Origin: Micrasema longulum
Lineage: Eukaryota > Arthropoda > Insecta > Trichoptera > Brachycentridae
DNA: 64,000 bases
Direction of reading: 5' to 3'
Assembly (NCBI GenBank): GCA_022494885.1
Contig: JAGVSM010002666.1
Coordinates: 62,001-126,000, forward strand
Made by a program: the position numbers and the translations under genes. Of the stretch, positions 31,490-41,744 are shown piece by piece (position 1 is the first letter of the stretch; every line of letters begins with the position of its first letter). Below the pieces are notes generated by a model that was not told where the DNA came from, ran no database searches, and was given only the letters and a program-made list of their open reading frames with translations.

Positions 31490-31800
31490 AACCGGAGTAC
31501 CAAAATTTAGAATATGTCTTAAGTGTGTATTTTATTTTTACTACGTATTTTACTGGTTTAAAAAAAAAACATGTTTGTACTACGTTTTAATTACATTTTT
31601 TACTGTTTTTGTGCCATGTATTTTACTATGATTTTAATTACGATTTTTACCTTTATTTATTGTTTTAATGTATTGATTACTGTTTTTTTAAATATTTTTT
31701 TGATTACCTTAGAACGGAGAAAATAACTCTTGTTAGATAGTCGAAGCAACTCTGTATACATGTATAATTTTATGTATAAAATATGGTAGTAAATAAATAA
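31490..31800 (+). mobile_element. LINE theta 3' end, second copy
   Basis: TTTTTACTACGTATTTTACTG-type repeats, then TATTGATTACTGTTTTTTTA, CCTTAGAACGGAGAAAATAACTC and GTTAGATAGTCGAAGCAACTC, matching 16380-16500. The terminal hairpin is weaker here (GATTACC against GATAGTC). Confidence 0.75.
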
Positions 31801-32284
31801 AATAAATATATCATAATTCAAATTGAACTTCGCCATTCAGTGCCCCCAAAATAGAAAATTTTTCTCATCGCATCAAAGGTAGGTCCATTTCCGTGCTCCT
31901 TTCCTCGATTAAAATATTTTTAACCTTTTACAAAACTGAATGAAATTTGTATTTTCGCGACAGTTCGCTTTTCGTTAGTGTCTTTGAATGCGTTTTTTTT
32001 AACCTCAATTTTTTTTCTTGGTTTTATAGCATTTTTCTTCGATTAAGACATCTATTACTTATATTATTTTACATTTGCTGTTTTAATTCAATCTGAAAAC
32101 CTTTTTTTAATTTTAAAAGAGATAAAAACTTTTATTTTTACTGAAAGAGTTTTTTAGCGAAATTCGGAAAAAGGTCAACACATCTCAACAGAAGACCTGA
32201 CCAGAACTTTTTGATTTTGCAGCTTTATCCCCTTACCGGCTTCATGTTTCGGAGCAAATTTTAAGCCGAGCCGTAAACTAATGA
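31801..32284. other. No recognisable feature
   Basis: AT-rich spacer, no supported feature. Confidence 0.3.
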
Positions 32285-32545
32285 TATCTAATATTTTTAT
32301 TTATTTAATTTTACAATACGCCCAAGGGGCATGTACAAAAATTATACAGGTAAGTACAAACATAGTAAGTAATAATTTTAAAAATAAACAAAACATATTT
32401 TTTGTATACATACAGAAACAATAAAAAGCATACTACAATGAAAAATAAGTGAAATTTAGCATAGTAAAAAAGAAAAAAATATGGAAGTATGAAAAATTTT
32501 AGAAATAGCAAATTGTAAATTACTTGTAAAGAATTTAAACAAAAT
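32285..32545 (-). mobile_element. LINE 3' UTR with GCCC/GGGC tail hairpin, minus strand
   Basis: The minus strand ends TGTACATGCCCCTTGGGCGTATTG then AAATTAAATAAATAAA. The stem is at plus 32320-32330. No protein part remains. See 10462-10667 for the family layout. Confidence 0.55.
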
Positions 32546-32546
32546 A

Positions 32547-32610
32547 TACAGGTGCTCTTTAAACCCTGTCACATCCGAAACCACGATGATCAGTATGGGC
32601 AAGAAGACAT
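32547..32610 (+). mobile_element. Left end of the TACAGGGTG MITE
   Basis: TACAGGTGCTCTTTAAACCC, CATCCGAAACCACGATGATC, GGGCAAGAAGACATATTAC: a solo end nearly identical to 31210-31270 and 33927-33995. Confidence 0.8.
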
Positions 32611-32789
32611 ATTACAAATAATAAAAATTATTTCACAGTAAGTATATGTATATAATAATATAATATATGGTACACAAAAATATTTGGAAAAAATCTTACA
32701 AAAATGCATATTTTAAAAACGGTTTATCATTATTGACAACAGGCGTGCATTGAACAGGGTAAAAATTATTTAATTTTTCAAATTTTATT

Positions 32790-32840
32790 TATATTTTTTA
32801 TGCATTAAACGCCTTAAGGGCTTTTACAAAAAATAGCAGT
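32790..32840 (-). mobile_element. LINE tail with GCC/GGC hairpin, minus strand
   Basis: The minus strand reads TTGTAAAAGCCCTTAAGGCGTTTAATGC then an A-rich run. Stem GCC(C)/GGC at 32811-32821. Confidence 0.5.
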
Positions 32841-32999
32841 TTACTGATCGACTTGGCGTTTATTTTTTAACGCTCCGTATTATAATTTAAATATCATTTG
32901 ATTTGAGTTCACTTATTTTATTGATTAATTTTTTATAACAAAAACGAAAAATTTGTTTCGCCTTGTGAGGACATTTTCAAACGAATATGAAGATTGAAT

Positions 33000-33194
33000 A
33001 GACCGAAGGTCGATACACAGGGCCATATTCTATAACTAATTCGTATCGTAAATTCATTCGTATCGTATGAGAGGGAACGAGAGCGAAATACAACGTTGAT
33101 TGCATTAAAGTAAGATGGTATTATATGACAAACGAACGAAAGAACTTTAAAAATGAGATATTAATGTTATCAGGTGCAGTAAGGTCCATTATTT
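33000..33194. other. Possible MITE scrap, unassigned
   Basis: CAGGGCCATATTCTATAAC followed by two ATTCGTATCGTA blocks looks like the end of a DNA transposon family, but no matching right end was found nearby. Confidence 0.3.
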
Positions 33195-33790
33195 GTTCTG
33201 CTAAAAACGTCTAGATCACTTTCATACAAAAACCAGAATTAATCACCCTCTGAAAATGGCGTCGATCACAAAAGCGGCATTTCTCAATTTGCAGAAAACA
33301 CCCACGGCACTTAAATGTAATCAATTGGTTTCTTTTATGGGTGATACCATGTCTGTTGGATTTGTTCCGACGTTTCGGCTACCATTGCAGGAGCCATCTT
33401 CAGGGTAAACTGAGTGTGAAGATGGCTCCTGCAATGGTAGCCGAAACGTCGGAACAAATCCAACAGACCCAGTATCATCCAAAAATAAACAAATTGATAA
33501 CAATGACAGTGAAAACCTTCGCATCTACATAAATGTTACTTTAAAAATCATTAAAACTGCTCAAATTTATAATTAGATTCTTGTTTGTAAAATGAAAAAA
33601 AAAAAAGAATGTTTTCATTGTTTATCATTTGTTTAAGTCAAAAACATTCCGACTGTCGCGTCGTGTAGATTTGATTATTCACTCTTTTCACAAAAGTGCT
33701 ATTATCTCAGTTTCACTTTTCTATGGCTGGTCGATTTCTGCATAACAACGTTCAAGTGTGACTGAATAAGCCTGCAGTTAATTAAAGGTA
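33195..33790 (-). mobile_element. MITE-like element Q, third copy, interrupted
   Basis: Reverse-sense Q blocks on both sides of an insertion: GCGGCATTTCTCAATTTGCAG and ACACCCACGGCACTT up to ~33310, then after ~33535 TTCATTGTTTATCATTTG, ATCTCAGTTTCACTTTTC and the end GGCTGGTCGATTTCTGCATAAC. The middle (about 33311-33530) is the palindromic element of the next entry, absent from the other Q copies. Confidence 0.8.
33335..33490. repeat. Palindromic element with 52-bp perfect arms
   Basis: 33351-33402 is the exact reverse complement of 33417-33468 around the 14-nt loop GGGTAAACTGAGTG. Inside each arm are GTTCCGACGTTTCGGCTACC and AGGAGCCATCTTCA. Beyond the perfect part the arms continue imperfectly (GGGTGATAC against GTATCATCC). 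A half copy with the same loop start (AGGGTAAACT) is at 60983-61058. Open frames on either strand across it are by-products of the palindrome. Confidence 0.92.
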
Positions 33791-33926
33791 CTTAAGAATA
33801 ATTTGACGTTTCATGTTCAGTGTGATCAATGATAATAATGATGGGAAAAACCAATAGTTAAGTGCAAGACCAGATGGTCACTTAGTGTAAGGGTATTCAG
33901 GTTAAATGTCATAAAATAATTGTATA

Positions 33927-34181
33927 TACAGGGTGTTCTTTAAACCCTGTCACATACGAAACCACGATGATCAGTATGAGTAAGAAGACATATTGACACA
34001 TCAAAATACGTTTTTAGAATGACTATAATCTTAAAAAAAAAAAAAAATGTTTTTTTAAAAATATTTTATTTTTAAAAAATTTCTTCGTTCTAAATATTTT
34101 TTTTAAATATGCTAATATATCTTCTTGCTCATACTGATCATCGTGGTTCCGGATGTGACATGGTTTTAAGAACACCCTGTA
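33927..34181. mobile_element. Complete 255-bp Tc1/mariner-type MITE
   Basis: Starts TACAGGGTGTTC and ends GAACACCCTGTA. The arms pair for ~75 bp and include CCGAAACCACGATGATCAGT on the left and its complement on the right. It is flanked by TA on both sides (33925-33926, 34182-34183), as expected for TA-duplicating Tc1/mariner movers. No coding capacity. Confidence 0.85.
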
Positions 34182-34183
34182 TA

Positions 34184-34421
34184 TGTCGACCGGTTTCGAG
34201 ACGTACCCGTCTCTTCGCCAGGACACCAATTAAACCAACATGCAAAACCAACTATACACCTTCGCGATAGTTGTTGCACAACAATATAAAACCAACACGA
34301 CATGCATTTTAATAAGCACGTGCACTGATTAGGACAAACATGCACTGATTAAAAGATGAAAATATTATGTTATTTGAGAAATAATGAAAAAAGTTGGGGT
34401 GCGTCTCGAAACTGGTAGACA
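34184..34421. mobile_element. 238-bp MITE abutting the previous one
   Basis: Left end TGTCGACCGGTTTCGAGACG pairs with the right end CGTCTCGAAACTGGTAGACA (18 of 20). It is flanked by TA (34182-34183 and 34422-34423). The left TA is also the right TA of the neighbouring MITE. The interior includes GTCTCTTCGCCAGGAC. No coding capacity. Confidence 0.85.
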
Positions 34422-34760
34422 TAGAAAAGTCGGTAAGTGGTTATATACAAATATTTAATAACATTTAGTAAAATGTTTGACCATAACGTTAATGTTTTAA
34501 ATATTATAATACTTATATTTGTGTTGGGAAGAAGGTTATAATGTTTTTTAAAATATAAGCATTTTTTGCATTGACATATTAATACATAGACATGCTTAGA
34601 GCCCTAAAAAATTATGACACTTAACTCATTCCCAAACGCTCAGTCATGCCCAACGTGTATTTAATCTTTCTTAGACCGTCAGCCAGGCGTGACGTTTATA
34701 ATCAAAACAAAAATGCCTAACAGTAACAGTAACGAGTAACAAAGCTTTAAACAATTAATA

Positions 34761-35070
34761 TTCAATAATGTTATGAGTATATCTAAATGCTTGCAGACTG
34801 GCTGGATTTTCTCCCTAGGGAGTTGTCCATTTTTTAATTTGGTGCAACAGAGAGGGAAAACATTTTTGAGAAGAGAATTTGGGAGTCTTGGCAATAACAG
34901 GGCTTATGACCTGTCATTGGCTGGTTTAAGAGGCCACTTTACACACTGTGTAACATTCACTATTCTGCCCATGTTTGAACATCCACATTTCCTCAACTCT
35001 TTCATCTGTTGACTTTTGTGAAGTAAAAGAGCTGAAACCTTTATCATGTGGGTGAGATTCATCCGGTGTA
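34761..35070 (+). repeat. Family P copy, B subfamily, nearly one unit
   Basis: From TTCAATAATGTTATGAG through ATGCTTGCAGACTGGCTGG, CAACAGAGAGGGAAAAC, GGGCTTATGACCTGTCATTG, the exact palindrome (34939-34953), CATCCACATTTCCTCAACTC and GGGTGAGATTCATCCGG. This and 62031-62413 define the B type, in which the block ATGCTTGCAGACTGGCTGG replaces TTTTTGTAGACAAGGACTGG. Confidence 0.9.
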
Positions 35071-36230
35071 GTGCATTGGTTCAGTCGGAAACTCACACGA
35101 GAGGTAGTATCTTACGTGGTCAAGTACGTGCAGGATATTGGTAAAATTAACCAAAATAGGACACAAAATGCCGAACTTAGTGGAAGGGTTGTCAATGACT
35201 GTTAACAGACCGGCTTCTTCCGAAGAGTTTTAAGTGGTTTCCTCTTCATTGGAGCAAATGCTCCTGATTAGTCCACTATAGAATATCTACCCTGATCCCA
35301 ACACTCAATGATAAAATAAAAGCTTGTTAAAAGCTGAAAAATCTAGTTTTATGATTTGTAAATCTTGTACATAATAAGCAAGGTAAATGCAACTCTCATA
35401 TTTTTATTATTTATTTATTTATTTATTAATCATAAAACACAAAGTATTTTACAAGTATAATACGTTGAATTACATTCCCAAGAATTATAACTACTTAATT
35501 TGGGACATAATTAATATAAACATTAAAAAAATAACACATATCGAGAACAACAGAGAAACAAAGTAAGTTTAGCGCCTTATTAACTAAATATAGCACAACA
35601 ATACATACGCCAAAACCTTTTCTTACGCAAGCAGAATAAATATATTAAAAAAACGCTTTTAAGAATACTAAAGTAGTTAATCTACTTATAAGGTCATTAA
35701 CATCACATACCGTGCAGATGATGCAGCCATAGTGATGATGAGAACATTTCCATCTCAGTTAGTAAACATCTTGATATAATATATATATATATATTTTTAA
35801 AAACACCCCTAGGTACGAGTCCCACAAGCCGGTAACCCTGATATTGAATATAAACGATTGCCACAACAGGTAATCGTCCCCACAATATATTTTTAAACTT
35901 GTATTTTTAAATAAAATACTCCCTTTTCGTATTTTTTTTATATCTTTTAATAACGATAACACCGTTTAAATTTCAAAATAATTAATTACGCTTTTGCGTC
36001 ATAAAAATACAAACCTAGCGGTTAAAAAAATTCTTAGGAGTTCGTGACTGTCAGATGACGTAGTTAGTGTTTTTAAAATATTAATTTCCTTGAGGCCAAA
36101 AGTCAAGGACGTCAACTTCAATCACTTTTATAAAGGGTTGTTTTGGGTAAGCTCACAAAATATATAGGTCAGATTTACATAATTACCGTCTCCATTATTA
36201 CATCCTTTTTTAGACGAAAAGTTTTCATTA
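35071..36230. other. Unassigned
   Basis: 35405-35700 resembles AAAT-tailed LINE 3' UTRs in reverse sense (TATTTATTTATTTATTAATC at the start, A-rich after). The rest, including several short open frames, is not recognisable. Confidence 0.3.
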
Positions 36231-36405
36231 ACATACAAAAACAGAGATGGAGAATATTTTGGACAAGAATATATGAAAGTCTAGGCATTTACAGGGCTTA
36301 TGGTTTAAGTGGCCACCTTACACAATGTGTAGCATTTACGATTTTACCTATATTTAAACACCCACATTTCTCAAAATATTCCATTTGTTGATTTTCGTGA
36401 AGAGT
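36231..36405 (+). repeat. Family P copy with internal deletion
   Basis: ACAGAGATGGAGAATATTTTG, TCTAGGCATTTACAGGGC, then a jump that drops ATGACCTGTCATTGGC to GGTTTAAGTGGCCACC, TTACACAATGTGTAG, and on to GATTTTCGTGAAG. The palindrome arm has one change. Confidence 0.85.
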
Positions 36406-36429
36406 TAGACGAGGGAGAAAGTACTGCAT

Positions 36430-36640
36430 AAATGATTCCGAGAAGAAGTCTTTGGATAAATCTGCTGCTTTTGGGTACGCCGTTGGTGACAGACCTTGAG
36501 TGTCACCCGGGGGCGTTCTGGGGCTCCAGAGAGTAGATACTAACATTACCTATCACTGTCACTTAGTTTAAACTAGATGATGAATTTATTTATCTATTTT
36601 ATTTATACTTTCTCTTGTCCCTGGCATGTAGACGATGAGG
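36430..36640. other. Unassigned GC-richer stretch
   Basis: GAGTGTCACCCGGGGGCGTTC and neighbours stand out from the AT-rich background. No feature assigned. Confidence 0.3.
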
Positions 36641-36652
36641 GGGGGGGGGGGG
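36639..36652 (+). repeat. Poly-G run of 14
   Basis: Fourteen consecutive G. Such runs are rare in this composition and prone to assembly error; it could also form quadruplex-like structure. Confidence 0.9.
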
Positions 36653-37139
36653 TTTAAAGCGACAGTGAAAGGGGCATTAAAATTTGTGAATATTTGTTGG
36701 CGGTTTTCCTTACTAAATAAGGTTAGTAAAGGAAAAAATATAATCAATTCTGTAATATTTTTCAAGTATTAAAAAAATAATCTGCCTAGATCATTAAATT
36801 CACCTTTATAAATAAATAGGTCAATATATAAGTATTTTATTATTAAAAGAGGAAAGCCATGTTTGTCTACAACGTTTCTTATACTGAAATAAATATACTA
36901 TAGAACACTTCCGTTTTCCAGAAATTACGATCTTTTGGAGAAGTTCGAGCGAAGTAAGTTCGTAACTAAATGTTTGTTACTAGATGCAGTTAGCCTTTGT
37001 TTTAGTTACAGACTTACTGTTATGTTCTCATAAACTCCACTTTGTCAAAAACTAGAAGTTCAATTCAAAATAACAATAACAACAAACCATTTTATATAAT
37101 AATACAAAATATATGAGAACAAATTGTGGGGTACTCCGG

Positions 37140-37500
37140 CATGTAACTAGGTCAATTTTGTAATGAATCTGTTGGAATCAACAGCACAGAACTTCTATGA
37201 AAGCTGACCTGCTGAGTTTATTGTAACAACGCTGTTGAACAAGCTTCCTGCAGAGGTAAAGGGCTAGAGATCAGTCTAGAGATGACGATTAAAGGATAAA
37301 GGACTTCCTCTTAAAAAATCTTTAAGTGTAAAAAGCAACGCTCCAATGAACTTTTATTCACTATCTGTTTAATTGTCATACAAAATATGCTATATTGTTT
37401 TTCAGATATTTTATGCTTTGTAATGGTTATATAGCTGATTGGATATTACAATACCCACCTAATCGAGCTGGAATAAAAATGATTATTATTATAATAAGTT
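37140..37500 (+). pseudogene. LINE zeta C-terminus and (ATT)n tail
   Basis: FIVTTLLNKLPAEVKG near 37220-37265 is the usual 'R--LWN-LP-EV' end of CR1/Jockey-type ORF2. Frame-shifted remains follow (LEISLEMTIK, DFLLKK-like). The end is CCTAATCGAGCTGGAATAAAAATG then ATTATTATTATAATA (37480-37496). Confidence 0.6.
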
Positions 37501-37599
37501 TGGCGGGATTTAGTTTTTTTTAAACATTTGTAAATACATTTCGCGGATAATACAAATAATATATAAAAAAGTGGTATGTATATATGTTGGTTCATTCAT

Positions 37600-37760
37600 A
37601 TGAGCCAGTGACGTCATTTAAATAAGTTCGTTTTTATGAAAATATTTTTTTACATTTTCAAGAAACTTTGGGTACAATTCAACGCTCTAATTTTTACCGC
37701 GCGCAAGAAATCATTTTTTGTATCCAATTTCCCGTAGGGCTGAAGTTCCTCATCATGCCA
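37600..37760 (+). repeat. Dispersed repeat shared with 59985-60240
   Basis: GTGACGTCA near the start and ATTTTTTGTATCCAATTTCCCGTA near the end match blocks at 59980-59990 and 60180-60205. The intervening ~250 bp of the other copy is shortened here. No coding signal. Confidence 0.6.
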
Positions 37761-38054
37761 TAAAATAAATCCTATTATGAGTTTAATAACATGGGTGAAA
37801 CGGTGAATTTTGTTTTATTTTATTATATTTATTATGGCTCACAATTTGTTGTGTTCATCAATAATTATATGTGAACACAACATGTACCTAATATTTTTTT
37901 TATTTTTTTAATTTAATATAATATAAAGTTACAACATGTTAACAATAAAAACATAATAAAGCAAAAATACAGAAACCAAAAAAGAAGTAACCTCTTGTGC
38001 TTGCTGAGGGATTACAATATTAATAATTTAAGTACAAAATAACATTTTTATAAA

Positions 38055-38180
38055 TAAGTGCATATATATGCATGCAAATGCGCATGTGTGCGCACGCATG
38101 TATAATTATACATACATATGCACGCACACGCACACGCACACTCATTTACACGCACATACACATTCACCCACATACATACT
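38055..38180. repeat. CA/TG-rich microsatellite
   Basis: GCATGTGTGCGCACGCATG then CACGCACACGCACACGCACAC and CATACACATTCACCCACATAC: about 120 bp of alternating purine-pyrimidine steps. Confidence 0.9.
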
Positions 38181-38387
38181 ATAACACGGTGAAGAAAATG
38201 ATAAAATAAGATTTTTAAGTTACTTAACAAAAGAACTTCAAGTACTGTAGAAAAAAACTTTGAAAGAAAAAAAAAACACATTACCTTAATTTTAAAATAA
38301 AAAACTGAAATATGATTTAAATGTTAAATAATAGCATTTAATTAACAAGTAAGTAGTAATTTTATTGATTATTTTTTGCATAAAAAT

Positions 38388-38531
38388 GTCTGCCTTAAAA
38401 CAGGTTGTACCTAGTTAGGCAGACTAGACATGACCCAGAGAAATCTATTACCCAAGTGTGTATGTAGTAGATAAAGTAATTGTTATTTTTGTTAACAAAC
38501 TTTGATTATTATTATTATTATTATTATTAAG
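38388..38531 (+). mobile_element. LINE 3' end with covarying hairpin and (ATT)n
   Basis: GTCTGCC (38388-38394) pairs with GGCAGAC (38418-38424), and AGGT with ACCT inside; then GTGTGTATGTAGTAGATAAAG and (ATT)n at 38505-38530. The layout equals that at 16440-16480 but with different paired bases, so this is a related LINE tail. No protein remains upstream. Confidence 0.7.
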
Positions 38532-38539
38532 GAGGTTGA

Positions 38540-39235
38540 TGAATGAAAATTTTTACCTTTAGTTTATTTTGTAAAGACATCGATAAACTATATTAAAAAA
38601 ATGTTCTTATATCATGGTCGACTGTTTGTTTCTATAAAATAAATAATAAATAAATAAATAATAATTTTTATTTCGTCAGGTAAATTTTTATAGAAATATA
38701 TTATCTGATGTACATTTTTTTAAAAATGTTTGATGATTAAATTTTGGCATATAAATGTGATATTGGCGTCTACGTGAATAACTTAATGTATAGATTTTTT
38801 AAATTCTCTTCATAGATTTGTAAAATTGTTTTTTTTTCTACATTTTGTCAATTGATGGAATAGTTCTTTTGTTGGGAATGTTGATGTTTTTTTTAAAAAT
38901 TATAAATCTTTATACTATTTTTACCAAGTTTATAATACTTGTGTAGGAACCTCTCCTACTAGGTTTATAATTATTATTTTGAATAGGCAAGCTAAATTGA
39001 ATAATATTAATATTATGAAGTTATCTACTTATTACAGTTAATTATACTAACTGATTATAACAATTTTACCTAACATTAGGGACAAATTTGAAATTTGATT
39101 TTATAAATTCAGTCACAGTTTTCCTATCATTGTTTGATGTATCTTTAAAGATATAAATATCAGCATTACTTTCTACATAATTGTATAATTGCGCTATATC
39201 ATTGTTAAAGGTCGAAAGATAAAATATACTGCTTC
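38540..39235. other. No recognisable feature
   Basis: AT-rich spacer; nothing supported. Confidence 0.3.
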
Positions 39236-39390
39236 TTCTTCAGCCTTGTTCTCTCCACTGATGGATAAAGGCCTCTTCCAAACGTCTTAGTAGCGTCTGA
39301 CCCAGATTGGGCGGCTACAAACAGCGTCTGCTCCCTATGTTAAGGGCGGCTGAATCCGAACTCACCAACACATCTGACATGCGTGGTGTT
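39236..39390. repeat. Possible LINE or SINE fragment, GC-richer
   Basis: CCTTGTTCTCTCCACTGATGG then ATAAAGGCCTCTTCCAAACG recalls the 'CACTGCTGGACATAGGCCTC' block widely repeated in insect genomes. No frame or second copy in the window, so only a tentative call. Confidence 0.4.
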
Positions 39391-39571
39391 TTATTGCCAA
39401 AAACCTCCGAACAAAACGAAATAAACTCGAATCTTAAAATATAACGCATGATCTTAATAGGGAAATATCAACTTTTTAAAAAAAAAATTAAAGTTATTTA
39501 GGTCTATGAAATACTGTCCAAAAAAAAAAATTTTTGCTAATTATAAGTAGCATAAAAAATATATTTAAATT

Positions 39572-39795
39572 TTGAATTTCCACAAAAACTGTCATTCCAT
39601 TGGCCACGCCCCTAATACGTTATTTGTTCCTGCCCCTTCAAATTTGTTTAAAACATTGTCACGAATTTTGATGTCACAACTACCAAGGCCAAACATGTCG
39701 CATTTTTCTAGCAACGTATTCTTATTAAATTTCCATTTTACATTTATGTATGATAACGTTTCTCCACAATATCCATATTGATTCCGAAAATACAA
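39572..39795. other. Unrecognised open stretch on both strands
   Basis: Frames of 67-69 codons are open on both strands here, but neither protein resembles anything known, and composition is ordinary. Most likely chance. Confidence 0.2.
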
Positions 39796-40104
39796 TTAAT
39801 GATTCTAAATCCATTTAATATATTTTTATTGGTATTTGTAGCATGTGATATTTTCTTATTGCCGACTGGGAACATTCAAATGTACATTCTCTAAATTTAT
39901 GAACATATAATATCAAGTCCACAATCTTTCTTGTGACTTATAATTTATACATATTAAAATGTTCTAGGCGCTGATCATAAGACTAAAGGGTTATGCACAG
40001 GCTACATTAAAATGTTAGGTTACGATGATTTTATTTTTTTGTGACGATTCAATTAAATTAATGTGAGTTATGTACTGTGGTTAGACGGTGTCTTAATATC
40101 GGCA

Positions 40105-40222
40105 AAATGATGCATCTTAAAAGTTGCCACTTAAACCAGCCAATGACAGGTCATAAACCCTATAATTGCCAAGCCTTTTTTATTTCTGTCTCTAAAATGT
40201 TCTACTTCTTTGTTGTATTATG
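40105..40222 (-). repeat. Family P partial copy
   Basis: AAAGTTGCCACTTAAACCAG, CAATGACAGGTCATAAACCC, CTCTAAAATGTTCTACTTC, TTTGTTGTATTATG. It ends at the P terminus and is followed at once by a SINE tail. Confidence 0.85.
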
Positions 40223-40295
40223 ATGTAATTCACCACTATAATTGGGCCTCCTGGCCTGTTATGGTGCGAACATATAATAAATTAAAATAAAATTA
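40223..40295 (+). mobile_element. tRNA-Val-like SINE, tail only
   Basis: GATGTAATTCACCACTATAATTGGGCC and CCTGGCCTGTTATGGTGCGAAC match the body of the SINE at 56228-56400, with an AAT-rich tail. The tRNA head is missing. Confidence 0.85.
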
Positions 40296-40619
40296 AATAA
40301 ATGAATAAAATCATTTTTTCATTTACATAAAAAAATAAAAAGCATAATCTAAACTTTTTTTTGTGTAAAGAATAAATAAAAATAAATTGTAAAATCACAT
40401 CCTGGGCACGGGTTTTCCAAGTGAGGAAAACATGATAAATTTGATTAATTATATTTTATAATGTTTTCTCAAATAAACTCTGGTATGGCAAAAAAATCAT
40501 TTAAAAAAAATAAAACTTCCCAATTTAAAAAAAAATTAGAAACGAATAAATCCCTGGTTGGTAATTTAAAATCGGAACGTGACTTCGTGTGACTTACACA
40601 GATGGAAAACGCATAAAGA

Positions 40620-40830
40620 AATCCTATTACCGAAAGAACGACGATGTCGTTTATACTTGACCCCCGTGGCACACCGGATTACCGAGATAAGCGTAATCCC
40701 AGATCACCCCAGAGCATCTCGTTAAGTTGGCATAAAAAATGGCGACGGCGATGACGTCACATTACAGAAGTGCCACGTGATACCGGGGGTGCGGTAGCAT
40801 GAGTGACTGCTAGACCTTAGAAAATTAATA
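40620..40830. other. GC-rich unexplained island
   Basis: CCCCCGTGGCACACCGG, GGCGACGGCGATGACGTCAC, CGGGGGTGCGGTAGC. It includes a perfect CRE-type octamer (TGACGTCA, 40753-40760) and many CG dinucleotides. A short plus-strand frame (DPRGTPDYRDKRNPRS) is not a family I recognise. It could be a promoter-like CpG-rich site or part of an element. Confidence 0.35.
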
Positions 40831-41079
40831 TCGGGTATTTGTTATTCTGCGTTGGTTACTTCTGTGCCAACGAAACGGAAAAAGGCACCGTTTTGTGGAC
40901 CTTTTTGATGTAAAAACGTTTTGCGGAAATTCCAGGAAATCACTCGATTTGTTTTATTTTGAAAGTTGAGTTTTCATCCTTCCATGACAGATATTCACCC
41001 AATTTAAGTAAAGTTGTATAATATTATATGTGATGATTAAATATTAACATTCTTCTTTTTTCTGTGTGATATTTATTAA

Positions 41080-41230
41080 TTTATTTAACAAATTTACGGA
41101 CAATGTCCAATTAAAAAAATAAATAACGAAAAACAATAATAATACAGTAACAAATAATAGAAGGAATACAACAAAGAAAAGCAAAGATAAGTTTATACAC
41201 TAGACAGGCATTATGGAATCCAGGTTAATT
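41080..41230 (-). mobile_element. Probable LINE 3' UTR, minus strand
   Basis: TATTTATTAATTTATTTAAC then a GGACAATGTCC palindrome and A-rich sequence, placed directly after (in minus sense) the LINE protein end below. It is likely the 3' UTR of that element, with a small terminal stem (GGACA/TGTCC). Confidence 0.5.
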
Positions 41231-41249
41231 CTAAAAATATACAGTCAAT

Positions 41250-41720
41250 TTATTGGGAATATTTCTTCAGTCTATTTGTAAAAAAACTCAATTTACAATC
41301 AGAATAATTGAGATCTTGATTTTTATTTACAAATCTGATCATTTTAAGTAGAGGCGCATGGAAACCATAATTAATCTTATGATGACCGAGGAACAGAATT
41401 TTATTATTTCCGAGTCTACGTGAAGGAACACTAAGAGATATTTGTTGGAGAATAGTCGGGACATTAAATAAACTATCATGTGTATTAAATAAACAAATTA
41501 AATCTGCATTAAATCGACGTTGAGAGACTGGATATATTCAGGAAAAGTTCCATGTCGGTATAGTTATAGTGATCGCTCGTAAATCCTAGTTTGTACGCAA
41601 TTTTTCTTATAAATTTATGCTGAACTGATTTGATGCGATTTATATGAGTAACATATGAAATAGACCATATTACGGAGGCGTATTCAAAAATGGAACAAAC
41701 CAATGAGCAGTAAAGTGTTT
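41250..41720 (-). pseudogene. Jockey-like LINE ORF2 C-terminus, minus strand
   Basis: In minus sense: FEYASVIWSISYVTHINRIK, SVQHKFIRKIAYKLGF, YTDMELFLNISSLSTS, then after a frame change LFNVPTILQQISLSVPSRRL, NNKILFLGHHKINYGFHAP and KMIRFVNKNQDLNYSDC, stop near 41253. LEYAS-IW-P-Y--HI-RIE--Q--F is the classical Jockey-type C-terminal block. Homologous pieces: 27460-27575 and 52490-52760. Confidence 0.88.
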
Positions 41721-41744
41721 TTAGAGTTAATTTGTTTAAAAATA

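Noticed and set aside
33321..33532. Overlapping frames on both strands with matching segments
   Set aside because: They are created by the 52-bp palindrome; no independent coding evidence.
36639..36652. Functional G-quadruplex promoter element
   Set aside because: One homopolymer run of 14 G with no gene nearby; could equally be a sequencing or assembly artefact.
38048..38281. Minus-strand frame rich in Cys, Ala, Val and His
   Set aside because: Most of it is the CA/TG microsatellite at 38055-38180.
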